Shown: positions 8,365-16,879 of the stretch, one piece after another
Layout: each line of letters opens with the position of its first letter
Numbering within the stretch: the first letter of the stretch is position 1
DNA from: a virus
Strand: one strand, 5' to 3'
Virus record (IMG/VR): IMGVR_UViG_3300030055_000360
Coordinates: 1-59,594 of that record
Length of the DNA: 59,594 bases
Program-made: the position numbers and the translations under genes
Notes under the pieces: generated by a model
What the model was told of the DNA's origin: nothing
Databases searched by the model: none
The model's input: only the letters and a program-made list of their open reading frames with translations

Positions 8365-9366
8365 CTATTCATTAATAATTAATTGAAAATCTCTAACTGA
8401 GAAGTTATGGTTATTCACATTCTTAGTTACTTTTACATAGATATTTTTTTCTTCATTTTGATAAATATCTATGCTTATAGTATTTGCATAAGTGACACCA
8501 TCAAGGCTAAGCTGTACTAGGTCATTTGAACTAGTTTGAGTTCCTATTACTAGTCCAGTGTAATCTTTACTTCCTACATTTTTAATAACCATTAATTCAT
8601 CTAAATCTTGTAATAAAGCGGGGGTAATATCGGAAATTACACTTCCATGATATATGATTTCAAAATTATAAGGACTACACACCCAAACATCTCCATAACC
8701 CAAAACTAAGGGATCGGTATTATTACCTATTATATTTCCCTCTGTGTCTTTAAATGTGAAGTATCCTTCTATATTGTTGTTATCTAAATATATTTTACAT
8801 TTAAAATTATCATCAAATGCTCTAGCAATTAATAAGTTGTTTTCAGTATCATATAATTCACATATAGTACCTGACGGGTAATTTTGTATAGTAAGATAAG
8901 GACAAGTATATACTTTGTAATCATCCAATATAAAATCCTCGGTTCCATATTTCATAAAGCCTTGTTTCGTTATATCCTCCGAAAATTCCATGCCTCCTAT
9001 GTTGATATAATTTACACCATCCTCACTTACATAAGCCTGGATATAATTATCTTGTTTTAATATCTTCCAATAATTATGCTGAGTGTTAAATTCATTGTCC
9101 TTAATACCAAAAGTGTAATCACTATTGCCTAAGTAGATCATTGCATAATTACTAGGGTTAGGGGTTGTAAAATTCTCTTTCTTAACTTCTATCACAAATT
9201 CATTATAAGCAAATGATCTTTCTATCTTATTATCAGATATTAATTTCAATTCACCAGTTGCTATATCTCTGCTTACATTATTACTACCCGCAAAATCACC
9301 AAAAGTAGAGACTAAGAAAAAATTCTCAGCCTCTAATAAACCATTTTTAACTTTTATAAGCTTCAT
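8365..9366 (-). CDS. Tail structural protein, 333 aa
   Basis: RBS GTAGGTGAT, ATG at 9366. Beta-rich throughout with many aromatic and Asn residues; LKILKQDNYIQAYVSEDG-like text and FNTQHNYWKILKQDN around residues 95-115 resemble a concanavalin-like sandwich in which a specimen spectrum of W/Y residues lines a surface. The C-terminal region (TGLVIGTQTSSNDLVQLSLDG ... KNIYVKVTKN) looks like an Ig-like adhesion fold. No named family recognised. It lies between a fibre-like protein and a short 86-residue protein in the tail tip cluster. Confidence 0.55.
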   Translation of the reverse strand: MKLIKVKNGLLEAENFFLVSTFGDFAGSNNVSRDIATGELKLISDNKIERSFAYNEFVIEVKKENFTTPNPSNYAMIYLGNSDYTFGIKDNEFNTQHNYWKILKQDNYIQAYVSEDGVNYINIGGMEFSEDITKQGFMKYGTEDFILDDYKVYTCPYLTIQNYPSGTICELYDTENNLLIARAFDDNFKCKIYLDNNNIEGYFTFKDTEGNIIGNNTDPLVLGYGDVWVCSPYNFEIIYHGSVISDITPALLQDLDELMVIKNVGSKDYTGLVIGTQTSSNDLVQLSLDGVTYANTISIDIYQNEEKNIYVKVTKNVNNHNFSVRDFQLIINE

Positions 9367-9377
9367 CTTATCACCTA

Positions 9378-9638
9378 CTAAACTCTAGGTTGAATAACAT
9401 AGTTGTATGGTACAAGCTCTACAACTTGTATATTGGAACTAGAAGTTCCTTGAGCTATTAAATCATGAACCTGTGCTAATACATCAGAATAAGAACTTGT
9501 AACGTAATCTGATATAGCATTACCAGAATCATCGGTTTCGCCTCCATAAGGTAAACTAGTTAGAACCTTACTTTTTAATATACCCCACACCTTTTGTCTT
9601 GGGTCTTTAAAATCTATGTCTCCTATTTTCATACTCAC
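9378..9638 (-). CDS. Small tail-cluster protein, 86 aa
   Basis: Its ATG overlaps or abuts the stop of the 674-aa gene upstream (shared base 9638). No membrane segment. It begins MSMKIGDIDFKDPRQKVWGI and ends NIQVVELVPYNYVIQPRV. Small connector-like proteins of this size are common between large tail tip genes, but I do not recognise this one. RBS AGGTAGTGAG precedes the start. Confidence 0.55.
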   Translation of the reverse strand: MSMKIGDIDFKDPRQKVWGILKSKVLTSLPYGGETDDSGNAISDYVTSSYSDVLAQVHDLIAQGTSSSNIQVVELVPYNYVIQPRV

Positions 9639-11662
9639 TACCTCCTAAATATATTTATTTTCTCAAAATTTTGAGATTCAATTAAATAGTGTCTATTGCC
9701 TTTGATTTTATCTACTTCTTGCATTAGATCACCATTGGTTGCAATTTTGTTAAAATTTCTACCTTCATCCATGGCACCAGGTTTTTTCCATATGGGTACC
9801 ACATTGAAATGATGATATTTTAAGTAGTCTATTAAATTAGCTACTAATATACCAATAGCCTGTAAACCATTCTTTGTGCTTAAGAAATATACCTTCTCAG
9901 CCTCCCAACGAATCCACCTATAAGCTCTATAATAAGAAGTGCTTGGTGTTGAAGTAGGCATGGAATACCAGTCATAGAGCAACTCCAGTAGTAATTGCAT
10001 AGCTTCTTTACCCGTCACATTAAACCAACCTTGATTGTTTTTGTGCCATATCATAATTATAATATTTACTAAATCCAGCATTATTTCTACTGACACATCA
10101 TAAGTAGGAATACTCCAATCTGTGCCCCAGCTCTTACCCCATTCAATAGGATGATTGCTATAACGTAAATACTCAAAGTTATCATTATTTAATAAGTCAC
10201 CCATTTTGCTATAATCTTTATTAGGTACAATTAGCTTATCCTTTGGGTGGGTATCACTTAACCACCACCATCGCTTGGTCACATTAATAAATTTAGTGTT
10301 TTCTTTATATATCCCATTTACTATATTACTGCATAAGTATCTACTTTCCTCACCGTATAGGTCTATCATTTTTACTTTTAATTTAGACAAATATTTCTCT
10401 AATTCTTTGTATATGTTTATAGTAGTCATATGACTTAGATAAGATTCTGGATTTTTATAAACAGGTATTATTACTTGTTTACCTAGATAATTCTCTTTAT
10501 TCTTAAATACTGAAATTAAGATTTCTTTACTTAAATAATTTTTATGACTCAAGTCAAATATAGGGATAAGGTCTTCTCTATAGAAATACTTTTTGTTTTT
10601 ATCTTTAATCATAGGAATTAATAATTCTCTATAGAAATGCTTCACATTAGGATTTTTAATTAGAGGGTATCTAGCTTCTCTATGAAAATATTTTTTAGTA
10701 CCATCTTTAATTATGCTGGCTATATATTCCCTAGCTGAATACCTTTGACTATTATCTTTAATTATGCCTGTTATAATCTCACTATTTAAAGATAGCGGTT
10801 TATCACTTTTACCCAGGGAATGGGCAATTTCCCTACTTAGATATCCCTCTTTGTTTCTTAATAAATCAATTAAATGTTCTCTATATAAAGGGGTCCTAGT
10901 AACACACTTAACTAAGTTGATAAGACTTTCAGCCTCTAATTGATACTCTGTAAGGGACTTGCTTATCTCTTTTGGGTTAATGTATAAGGATTTTCTATCA
11001 TCAAGGGATATAGATATTTCATCTTTAATTAAGGAATTAATTTCATTTTTTTGGATACCCAAATTATCAGGCCTATTTATTAATTTATAATAATACTTAC
11101 TTAATTCATGATTATTAGTTTCTAGTGAATAGTTTATATATTGACTAATATCATTTTCTAAATCACAAATGTATTTATTCTTAAAGTCTTTACTTATAGG
11201 TGCATATTTATTTTTATAAAGGTTATAGATTTTGGTTTTTTTATCTATATTACTTAGACTCTTATATACATAAATGCCTCTAGATTTACCTATGCTAGGA
11301 TAATAATTATTGGATAATGTTATAGAGTCCCCTATAAACATTTGCCTTACCTCTGATGATATTAATCCCTTACATTTTCGTTTATCTAGTATAATAGTAT
11401 CTCTTTCTACAATATGAGAAGTATTGATCTGAATATGAGTAGAATAGGAACTTAATTCTTTTCCATAATCTTTATTTATTACTTGATCTTCATTATATAT
11501 ATAGATATCCTGGAACTTATCAATTTCAGTCACTTTATCCTTGTTAATTGATTTAGTCTCTGTCTTGCTTATACCTTCATTAATATAATTAAATGAGACA
11601 CTAGAAAGGGTGTCCCTCACATATCTAAAACTACATAAGGGAATTGTTGTATGTGAGAGCAT
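9638..11662 (-). CDS. Repeat-rich baseplate/tail protein, 674 aa
   Basis: A large minus-strand tail-cluster protein with RBS AGAGGTGG. Residues about 245-440 consist of roughly nine degenerate copies of a 20-23 residue unit with consensus Y-[SFL]-x-[RK]-E-x-[IL]-x-x-[IL]-[IFY]-K-[DN] (for example YFYREDLIPIF, YLSKEILISVFK, YLGKQVIIPVYK). The flanks are non-repetitive; the C-terminal 190 residues are Trp/Tyr-rich (KRWWWLSDTHPKD, WGKSWGTDW). There is no membrane segment or enzyme motif. The short solenoid-like repeat suggests an elongated structural element. No named family recognised. It sits directly downstream of the 419-aa tail protein. Confidence 0.65.
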   Translation of the reverse strand: MLSHTTIPLCSFRYVRDTLSSVSFNYINEGISKTETKSINKDKVTEIDKFQDIYIYNEDQVINKDYGKELSSYSTHIQINTSHIVERDTIILDKRKCKGLISSEVRQMFIGDSITLSNNYYPSIGKSRGIYVYKSLSNIDKKTKIYNLYKNKYAPISKDFKNKYICDLENDISQYINYSLETNNHELSKYYYKLINRPDNLGIQKNEINSLIKDEISISLDDRKSLYINPKEISKSLTEYQLEAESLINLVKCVTRTPLYREHLIDLLRNKEGYLSREIAHSLGKSDKPLSLNSEIITGIIKDNSQRYSAREYIASIIKDGTKKYFHREARYPLIKNPNVKHFYRELLIPMIKDKNKKYFYREDLIPIFDLSHKNYLSKEILISVFKNKENYLGKQVIIPVYKNPESYLSHMTTINIYKELEKYLSKLKVKMIDLYGEESRYLCSNIVNGIYKENTKFINVTKRWWWLSDTHPKDKLIVPNKDYSKMGDLLNNDNFEYLRYSNHPIEWGKSWGTDWSIPTYDVSVEIMLDLVNIIIMIWHKNNQGWFNVTGKEAMQLLLELLYDWYSMPTSTPSTSYYRAYRWIRWEAEKVYFLSTKNGLQAIGILVANLIDYLKYHHFNVVPIWKKPGAMDEGRNFNKIATNGDLMQEVDKIKGNRHYLIESQNFEKINIFRR

Positions 11663-11673
11663 TTATACCACCT

Positions 11674-12930
11674 CTATTCTACTGTTTTATAACATCTAAG
11701 AGCTATGCAGTAATTAACCTGAGCACTATTATTTAAAAAGTTATAAGGAGCTGTAATCTTAAACTTCTTATAGTATTCTTCCTCTGCAGTATCTTTCTTG
11801 TAGGCTAGTTTATCCATATCATAGATACTTGAAGCATCCCCTACTAACACATTAATCATTTTTCCTCTTTCCATGTCAATAGGGTGTACTAGAGTAACAT
11901 CACTAAACTGGTGCTTCTTATGATTCCATCTAGAGCCTTCCACATTACATTTATCCATAAAAGGATTAGTGGCATAAAAAGCAGGGTAATGTGGTTGATA
12001 GGGCATACCAATTTTACTAGCTATCATGCAAACATCGGTCACACCAGTAGCAGTTCTTTCACCATATGGTTTTGCATAACTAGGTTCCACATCTGAGCTA
12101 GTTGTTATAGCAAAGTTAAATACATCATCGGTAGTGGCTGAATCTTCAAGGGGTTTTAATGCCCCTATATAAGCATAACTGGTTAGGTAATTTTCATAGG
12201 GTGCGGTATCAGCCGAGGGATCACCTCTTAAAACTAAATTTATACTATCTTTTGTAATATTTAACCAGTATTGTACTGGCAGGAAATCTTTAATAGTTGG
12301 TGGTAGATACTTATACCAAGCTAATTTAAAATTATAAATCTGTTGTAATCCTGTTGCCATGTCTAGGTCATTACCTTCAGTATTTAAGCTACTTGATATC
12401 TGCAATCTTAAATTATTCAGAGCATTACCTTTGGTCATTGCACTTACGTAATCATCGAAGCTAGAGGTGTTACCACTATATACATCAGCCCCCCCTGTAC
12501 CCTTAGTTATACCATACATAAGTTCTAATACTTCAGCATCATTTCTATGAGATATATACCCTGAGCCAGTATTGTAGGTATGATTAGACTCAAAAGCTTT
12601 TATTGCTTTTTTCTCCTCACCTGATAAGTCCGCATGTATTCTATCTATTTTCACATAGAAAGACTCACCATAAGTTGTGGTAGCCTCAATAATACACATG
12701 TCTTTTATATTATTTACTGAGAAAGTTGTAGTACTCACTTTGGTAGTTGTACTCCCATCGGTTATAAGGTCTACTGTTGTTGTTGTAGATACACCAATCT
12801 CATTAATAGAGGATGGATATACCAGGTTCCATTTATATATCCCTGCATTCTCAGTTATCTCTTTTACTAAGTTTTTAACTAGATTTTTTACACTGGTATT
12901 TCCTTCTACATAATAAAAATTATCTGCCAT
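11674..12930 (-). CDS. Tail structural protein, 418 aa
   Basis: I start this gene at ATG 12930 (MADNFYYVEGNTSVKNLVKN), because GGAGG lies 8 bases before it; the ATG five codons upstream actually overlaps that RBS. With this start the gene begins one base after the stop of the upstream gene. The N-terminus (SVKNLVKNLVKEITENAGIYKWNLVYP) and the repeated TTTV/TTTF strands are like phage structural proteins that pack around the tail tip. ETTYGESFYVKIDR and TYNTGSGYISHRNDAEVLEL are recognisable blocks but I cannot name the family. No enzyme motif seen. Confidence 0.65.
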   Translation of the reverse strand: MADNFYYVEGNTSVKNLVKNLVKEITENAGIYKWNLVYPSSINEIGVSTTTTVDLITDGSTTTKVSTTTFSVNNIKDMCIIEATTTYGESFYVKIDRIHADLSGEEKKAIKAFESNHTYNTGSGYISHRNDAEVLELMYGITKGTGGADVYSGNTSSFDDYVSAMTKGNALNNLRLQISSSLNTEGNDLDMATGLQQIYNFKLAWYKYLPPTIKDFLPVQYWLNITKDSINLVLRGDPSADTAPYENYLTSYAYIGALKPLEDSATTDDVFNFAITTSSDVEPSYAKPYGERTATGVTDVCMIASKIGMPYQPHYPAFYATNPFMDKCNVEGSRWNHKKHQFSDVTLVHPIDMERGKMINVLVGDASSIYDMDKLAYKKDTAEEEYYKKFKITAPYNFLNNSAQVNYCIALRCYKTVE

Positions 12931-12931
12931 T

Positions 12932-13990
12932 TTAAAGTCCTCCATTCAATGTTTTTATTTTCTTATCTAATCCTATTATTTCTAGAGTGTTTAAATTTAT
13001 GGTACAAACACCTATTAAATAATCACTATTATTTTCTAAAGTAACACTCATTTCTCTAAGTAAATTATTATTACCTAAAGAATCTTTACCATATATTTTT
13101 ATACTTATGGGGTGGGTTAATATTACAGCATTGTAATTATGAACGTATATAGCTAGAGAGCTATTCTTATGCCCCTTCACACTAAGTATCTCAGGGTCGG
13201 TACTTTGCATATGACTTCTACAGTCAAAATTCATATATAAACCTTGATCCGTTAATTGATCTTTGGTACCAAAATATATATGTTTATCACCAATAATGCC
13301 ATGCAAATCTAAATCACCACTAGAATATTCTTCCCAATTCATTACTACAGCCACATCCCATGCATTAATAATATCTTCTATTCCTGGTCCAGTAGGATTT
13401 GGTGTTGGTGGATCAATAGGTGGGGGTAGTGGCTCTGTTCTTTCAATATACTCAAGATCTATCATGGTCTGTCTACTATTACCACTCCTATTATCTAAAG
13501 TGAAATCAATAGGCGTATTAGCATTGACTAAGAAGTAGGTATTAAAATACTTATGCTCTCCTATTTCTTTAATAGTTGCATTATTAATTATTTTTTGTTT
13601 ATTGATTTCTAGAGTATACCTATCATTCTTTTTCCATCCTGTTTGATTGAATTGCAAACCAGTAAGGTATATATCTTTCTCAAATTGGAAGGATTCTTTA
13701 GTAACTCTAATAATAGGAGGCACATCTAATAATCTACCCTCTACCTTCTGTATACCCATAATATCTTGATATACTATATCATTTATGATTATTCTTATTC
13801 TTCTATATTGTTCAGTGGGTAGCAGTTCCTTTATGTCTTCTAACATAGCCTCAAGATTATTTGTGTTAAGTTTGGGGTATTTATTATTTAATTCATTGTT
13901 AATTATTCGCAATAGCTTTTCTTTGAATAATTGGGTCAGTTCGTCAAAGTTAATAACATACTTTGGAAAGCTATCTTGAGTAAGATTCAT
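12932..13990 (-). CDS. Baseplate-associated protein with DLDLH-type beta-sandwich
   Basis: A 352-residue protein. Residues 1-180 match the whole of the next gene upstream (YVINFDELTQLF / YIVNMDELADLL; MGIQKVEGRLLDV / TGVQKIYGEMLEI; EIGEHKYFNTYF / EYGEHKFFNMFY), so it is a tandem paralogue extended by a new module. A Pro-rich linker (PLPPPIDPPTPNPTGPG, about 190-206) leads to a C-terminal domain with W-D-x-A-V-V-M-N-W and DLDLHGIIGDKHIYFG, a pattern seen in secreted and phage beta-sandwich domains in which Asp residues bind Ca2+. Probably a tail tip adhesin; the function is inferred from fold hints and position. Confidence 0.65.
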   Translation of the reverse strand: MNLTQDSFPKYVINFDELTQLFKEKLLRIINNELNNKYPKLNTNNLEAMLEDIKELLPTEQYRRIRIIINDIVYQDIMGIQKVEGRLLDVPPIIRVTKESFQFEKDIYLTGLQFNQTGWKKNDRYTLEINKQKIINNATIKEIGEHKYFNTYFLVNANTPIDFTLDNRSGNSRQTMIDLEYIERTEPLPPPIDPPTPNPTGPGIEDIINAWDVAVVMNWEEYSSGDLDLHGIIGDKHIYFGTKDQLTDQGLYMNFDCRSHMQSTDPEILSVKGHKNSSLAIYVHNYNAVILTHPISIKIYGKDSLGNNNLLREMSVTLENNSDYLIGVCTINLNTLEIIGLDKKIKTLNGGL

Positions 13991-14547
13991 TAGACATCCT
14001 CTAGGATATTAAAATCCACCCACAATATCTTACTTGATCCACTAGTATTATTATAATTAAATTTAATTACTTGCCCCCCACTAACAGAATAAAACATATT
14101 AAAAAACTTATGCTCACCATATTCTTTTGTTCTTACTGTACTAAATAATTTAGTATCACCCACAACTAAATCCCAACTATCTTCATAATTCCAGGAACTC
14201 AAACTATAGGTTATACCCGTTATTCTGCCAGTAGATGGAACTGTAAATTCTAAACTTTGTTGACCTTCAATAGATGTAATTTCTAACATCTCACCATAAA
14301 TTTTTTGAACCCCTGTTAGACCTAAGTTACCCCCCAAATCTGATAATTTAGCCCCTAGTTGATTAAGGGCAGTAATTAGTGCATTATAATCTACCCCTTG
14401 TATTTTGCCATCTATCTCAGTTAATAATCTTTCAAGTTCATTTGTAGAAAAGGTTATAGCTCCAACATCTACATTTATATTACTTAACATATCACTAAGT
14501 AAATCTGCTAACTCATCCATATTAACAATATAACTAGGCAATCCCAT
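13990..14547 (-). CDS. Baseplate-associated protein, short paralogue
   Basis: A 185-residue protein. The start is placed at ATG 14547 (MGLPSYIVNMDELADLL), 6 bases after AGGTG; a GTG three codons upstream is too close to the RBS. It equals the N-terminal module of the next gene, with which it shares a TAATG junction. Residues 20-70 are helical (LLSDMLSNI, ELERLLTEIDGKI), residues 90-185 beta-rich, ending FNYNNTSGSSKILWVDFNIL. A duplication followed by fusion of a Pro-linker and sandwich domain explains the pair. Confidence 0.65.
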   Translation of the reverse strand: MGLPSYIVNMDELADLLSDMLSNINVDVGAITFSTNELERLLTEIDGKIQGVDYNALITALNQLGAKLSDLGGNLGLTGVQKIYGEMLEITSIEGQQSLEFTVPSTGRITGITYSLSSWNYEDSWDLVVGDTKLFSTVRTKEYGEHKFFNMFYSVSGGQVIKFNYNNTSGSSKILWVDFNILEDV

Positions 14548-14562
14548 ATCTATCACCTGCCT

Positions 14563-14925
14563 TTATTCTACATTAACTATCTCAACTTTACCTGCACTAT
14601 CCCTATGAAGCACAATATCGAAAGAGCCATCTGGGTTTTCTTGTTTAATATAATCAATTTTACCATCTGAGCCTCTGTGAAGAATCTGCTTCCATATATA
14701 TCCTCGAGCATCTTCACCATATTGGATTTCAGTAACTTTACCGTCTGATCCGCGGATAAGCTTACAAGGATACTCCGGTAAATCCGGATAAAAAGGTGGA
14801 ATTACATCGACACCACTTTTAGATCCATCATTGCCATTTATAACAATTCTTTTATTATTTTGTTGCTGCAACCTTTCAAATATAATTTTTGCCGGCTGCA
14901 TGAAATCCTTAAAATAATTAGCCAC
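14563..14925 (-). CDS. Phage protein with RGSDGK-type repeats, 120 aa
   Basis: A helical N-terminus (YFKDFMQPAKIIFERLQQQNNK) is followed by a beta-rich part with three imperfect repeats: RGSDGKVTEIQYG, RGSDGKIDYIKQ and RDSAGKVEIVNVE. These resemble short beta-hairpin repeats in phage fibre and baseplate connector proteins. It overlaps the end of the 512-aa hub-like gene by 8 bases, so it is co-translated. No enzyme motif. Confidence 0.6.
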   Translation of the reverse strand: MANYFKDFMQPAKIIFERLQQQNNKRIVINGNDGSKSGVDVIPPFYPDLPEYPCKLIRGSDGKVTEIQYGEDARGYIWKQILHRGSDGKIDYIKQENPDGSFDIVLHRDSAGKVEIVNVE

Positions 14926-16456
14926 AACCTTCCAACTCCTTTAATCTCCAACATTCGGGATCTACAACCCCAAAAGCATCATCCATCATGATTATTTTCA
15001 CGAAATACCCTTTATATCGCATTGCGGTCGGTGTCATATTTGATATAACACTACCCCAAACCTCGATAATTTTATTATTTCCAATATAGAAACCCATTTC
15101 ACGTTGATCATTGGGCCATGTTACTATGTCACCCGCTTGTAACTGATCTTTTGCGATTGAATAACACCATTCATTTTTAATAGTGGGTTGCGATGTGGTC
15201 AATGCGTCCGGTGACTTCATTCCAATGTCAATTAGTGTATGCGTAATTAATGCCTCATCCTTCATGCCCCATTCATCTTGATCTTGCCTGTAATACATGT
15301 CAGGGTGAAAAGGTATATTTAAATATTTCATAGCTTGGGCAACTATTGCATCTCTCATGCCTTTACAATCTATCATATCGCCTAAAAATTCAATATCATG
15401 CGGGTGAATACATTCCAATGTTAATCGGTCAATATACCCCTCAGTCTCATTAAATACAGTAGTCATACCAATTACGCGATATACATCGGAATTATCATCG
15501 ATTATTGTTTCTATAACCTTATCTACGTCCATATCGATATTACCGTCAGCGGCAACAATGTCTTGCGTTGTGGCACTTCTCCACATTGTACAAATTCTTT
15601 CATGGGCCATGTTTCGGGCCACATCTTTATTTATTGCTAAATCTGAATCAATAACCTCTACATCGTCCCAACCATTCAAATAATTTAACATTTCCTTATC
15701 GGTGAAAACCCAAGATTTTTTCGCCTTCTCATCACTTTCATTTTTAACTAAAATAGTGGGTTTTAACATCGATGTGGATATAGTTGTTGATGCTGCAGTG
15801 ATGTGATCAACCTCATCATATTTAAAATCAAATCCACTGGTATATTCTAAATATACGGGTTTTACAATCATAGTTCCGTCTTTTTGTGCCATAATAACGG
15901 CATCTAAACTCTGACATAGTTCAACTATGGCATCATATATATTTTGGCCATTTTCTATTGTATATTTTTTCAATAACACGGCTTTTTCAATCACTTTAGG
16001 ATCTAAATTGACCGTAACACCTACAATTCCCGCCAACATTGCAATTACAGTTGTATTATAAACTTCCTTGTATGTTACTTTTGGCATCGGATGGGCGTTT
16101 AATCCCCGTTTTAATAGGATACTATTATCATGCAATGTCAGATCCACTTGCTGATTATCACTAGATATTTTATAGTTAACCAACCAACCAGTGAATTGAA
16201 TTTTCCCATTAATAAATATCTGCATTTTATCCATTGGATCAGTGATTACATTAGCATCATTTGCAACTGATTTTCTAACTAATGGCGTTCCGTTTGAGTA
16301 AGGAATACCATCACATAGCAACTTACATTCATTTATATTGGTTCCGGAACGCCTATCAATATTGATATTAATAATGTATTGTGAAATATCGCTTTGTGAT
16401 GATAATGTTTTATTTCCTGTTTTTCTTTGGCTATACACTATAAAATCGTTTATCAA
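14918..16456 (-). CDS. Baseplate hub-like protein (XkdQ/gpD-like) with degenerate NlpC/P60 tail
   Basis: A 512-residue protein using a TTG start, 7 bases after GAGGTGAG; the TTG overlaps the stop of the upstream gene. Residues about 1-365 look like the XkdQ/late-control-D class of hub proteins (FTGWLVNYKISSDNQQVDLT, IYDAIVELCQSLDAVIM, VYRVIGMTTVFNE...IDRLTLECI). Residues about 375-505 align with an NlpC/P60 domain (AIVAQAMKYLNIPF, QAGDIVTWPND, MGFYIGNNKIIEVWG). The usual catalytic DCSG box reads MKDEALITHTL and the usual HVGIYIG reads EMGFYIG, so both catalytic Cys and His are replaced. It probably binds rather than cuts peptidoglycan. Confidence 0.7.
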   Translation of the reverse strand: MINDFIVYSQRKTGNKTLSSQSDISQYIININIDRRSGTNINECKLLCDGIPYSNGTPLVRKSVANDANVITDPMDKMQIFINGKIQFTGWLVNYKISSDNQQVDLTLHDNSILLKRGLNAHPMPKVTYKEVYNTTVIAMLAGIVGVTVNLDPKVIEKAVLLKKYTIENGQNIYDAIVELCQSLDAVIMAQKDGTMIVKPVYLEYTSGFDFKYDEVDHITAASTTISTSMLKPTILVKNESDEKAKKSWVFTDKEMLNYLNGWDDVEVIDSDLAINKDVARNMAHERICTMWRSATTQDIVAADGNIDMDVDKVIETIIDDNSDVYRVIGMTTVFNETEGYIDRLTLECIHPHDIEFLGDMIDCKGMRDAIVAQAMKYLNIPFHPDMYYRQDQDEWGMKDEALITHTLIDIGMKSPDALTTSQPTIKNEWCYSIAKDQLQAGDIVTWPNDQREMGFYIGNNKIIEVWGSVISNMTPTAMRYKGYFVKIIMMDDAFGVVDPECWRLKELEGCG

Positions 16457-16863
16457 GTGCCACTCACCTCACAATTACAAATCATCTCTACACCCACATA
16501 ATAAATATCGCCCTCTATAGGCATGTCCATGGACATATTGTCTTGAATTCTGCCAGTATAGATATAATTCCATTCATCAATAAAGGTGAACAAATCCACA
16601 CCTGCATGTGCTAGGAATTTTTTATAAGAGTCCTTGCCGTGAGTAGATATATCAAATACCACACTAAATTTTATTTTAGTATCATTCTTACCTTTAATGC
16701 TCTGAAATCTAGTATTACCCTTTAGTGGTTTATTCTTTATAAGCTTAAAGGATGGTAAGGCCGGAGTGTAATTAGTGATTACCGCAATGACTTCTGAACC
16801 ATCCTCATATTTTAAAGTAAGACCATCCAAGTAATCTTCGGTAACTCCATAAGAGTTAGACAT
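16453..16863 (-). CDS. Distal-tail-position protein, 136 aa
   Basis: Follows the tape measure gene and precedes the hub-like gene, the position usually held by a Dit-like or tail-completion protein. RBS AAAGGAGTGATAG. The sequence is beta-rich (LTLKYEDGSEVIAVITNYTP, KIKFSVVFDIST, YIYTGRIQDNMSMDMP). I do not see a diagnostic motif, so the role is inferred from gene order. Its TGA stop overlaps the TTG start of the following gene. Confidence 0.6.
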   Translation of the reverse strand: MSNSYGVTEDYLDGLTLKYEDGSEVIAVITNYTPALPSFKLIKNKPLKGNTRFQSIKGKNDTKIKFSVVFDISTHGKDSYKKFLAHAGVDLFTFIDEWNYIYTGRIQDNMSMDMPIEGDIYYVGVEMICNCEVSGT

Positions 16864-16879
16864 TAACTATCACTCCTTT

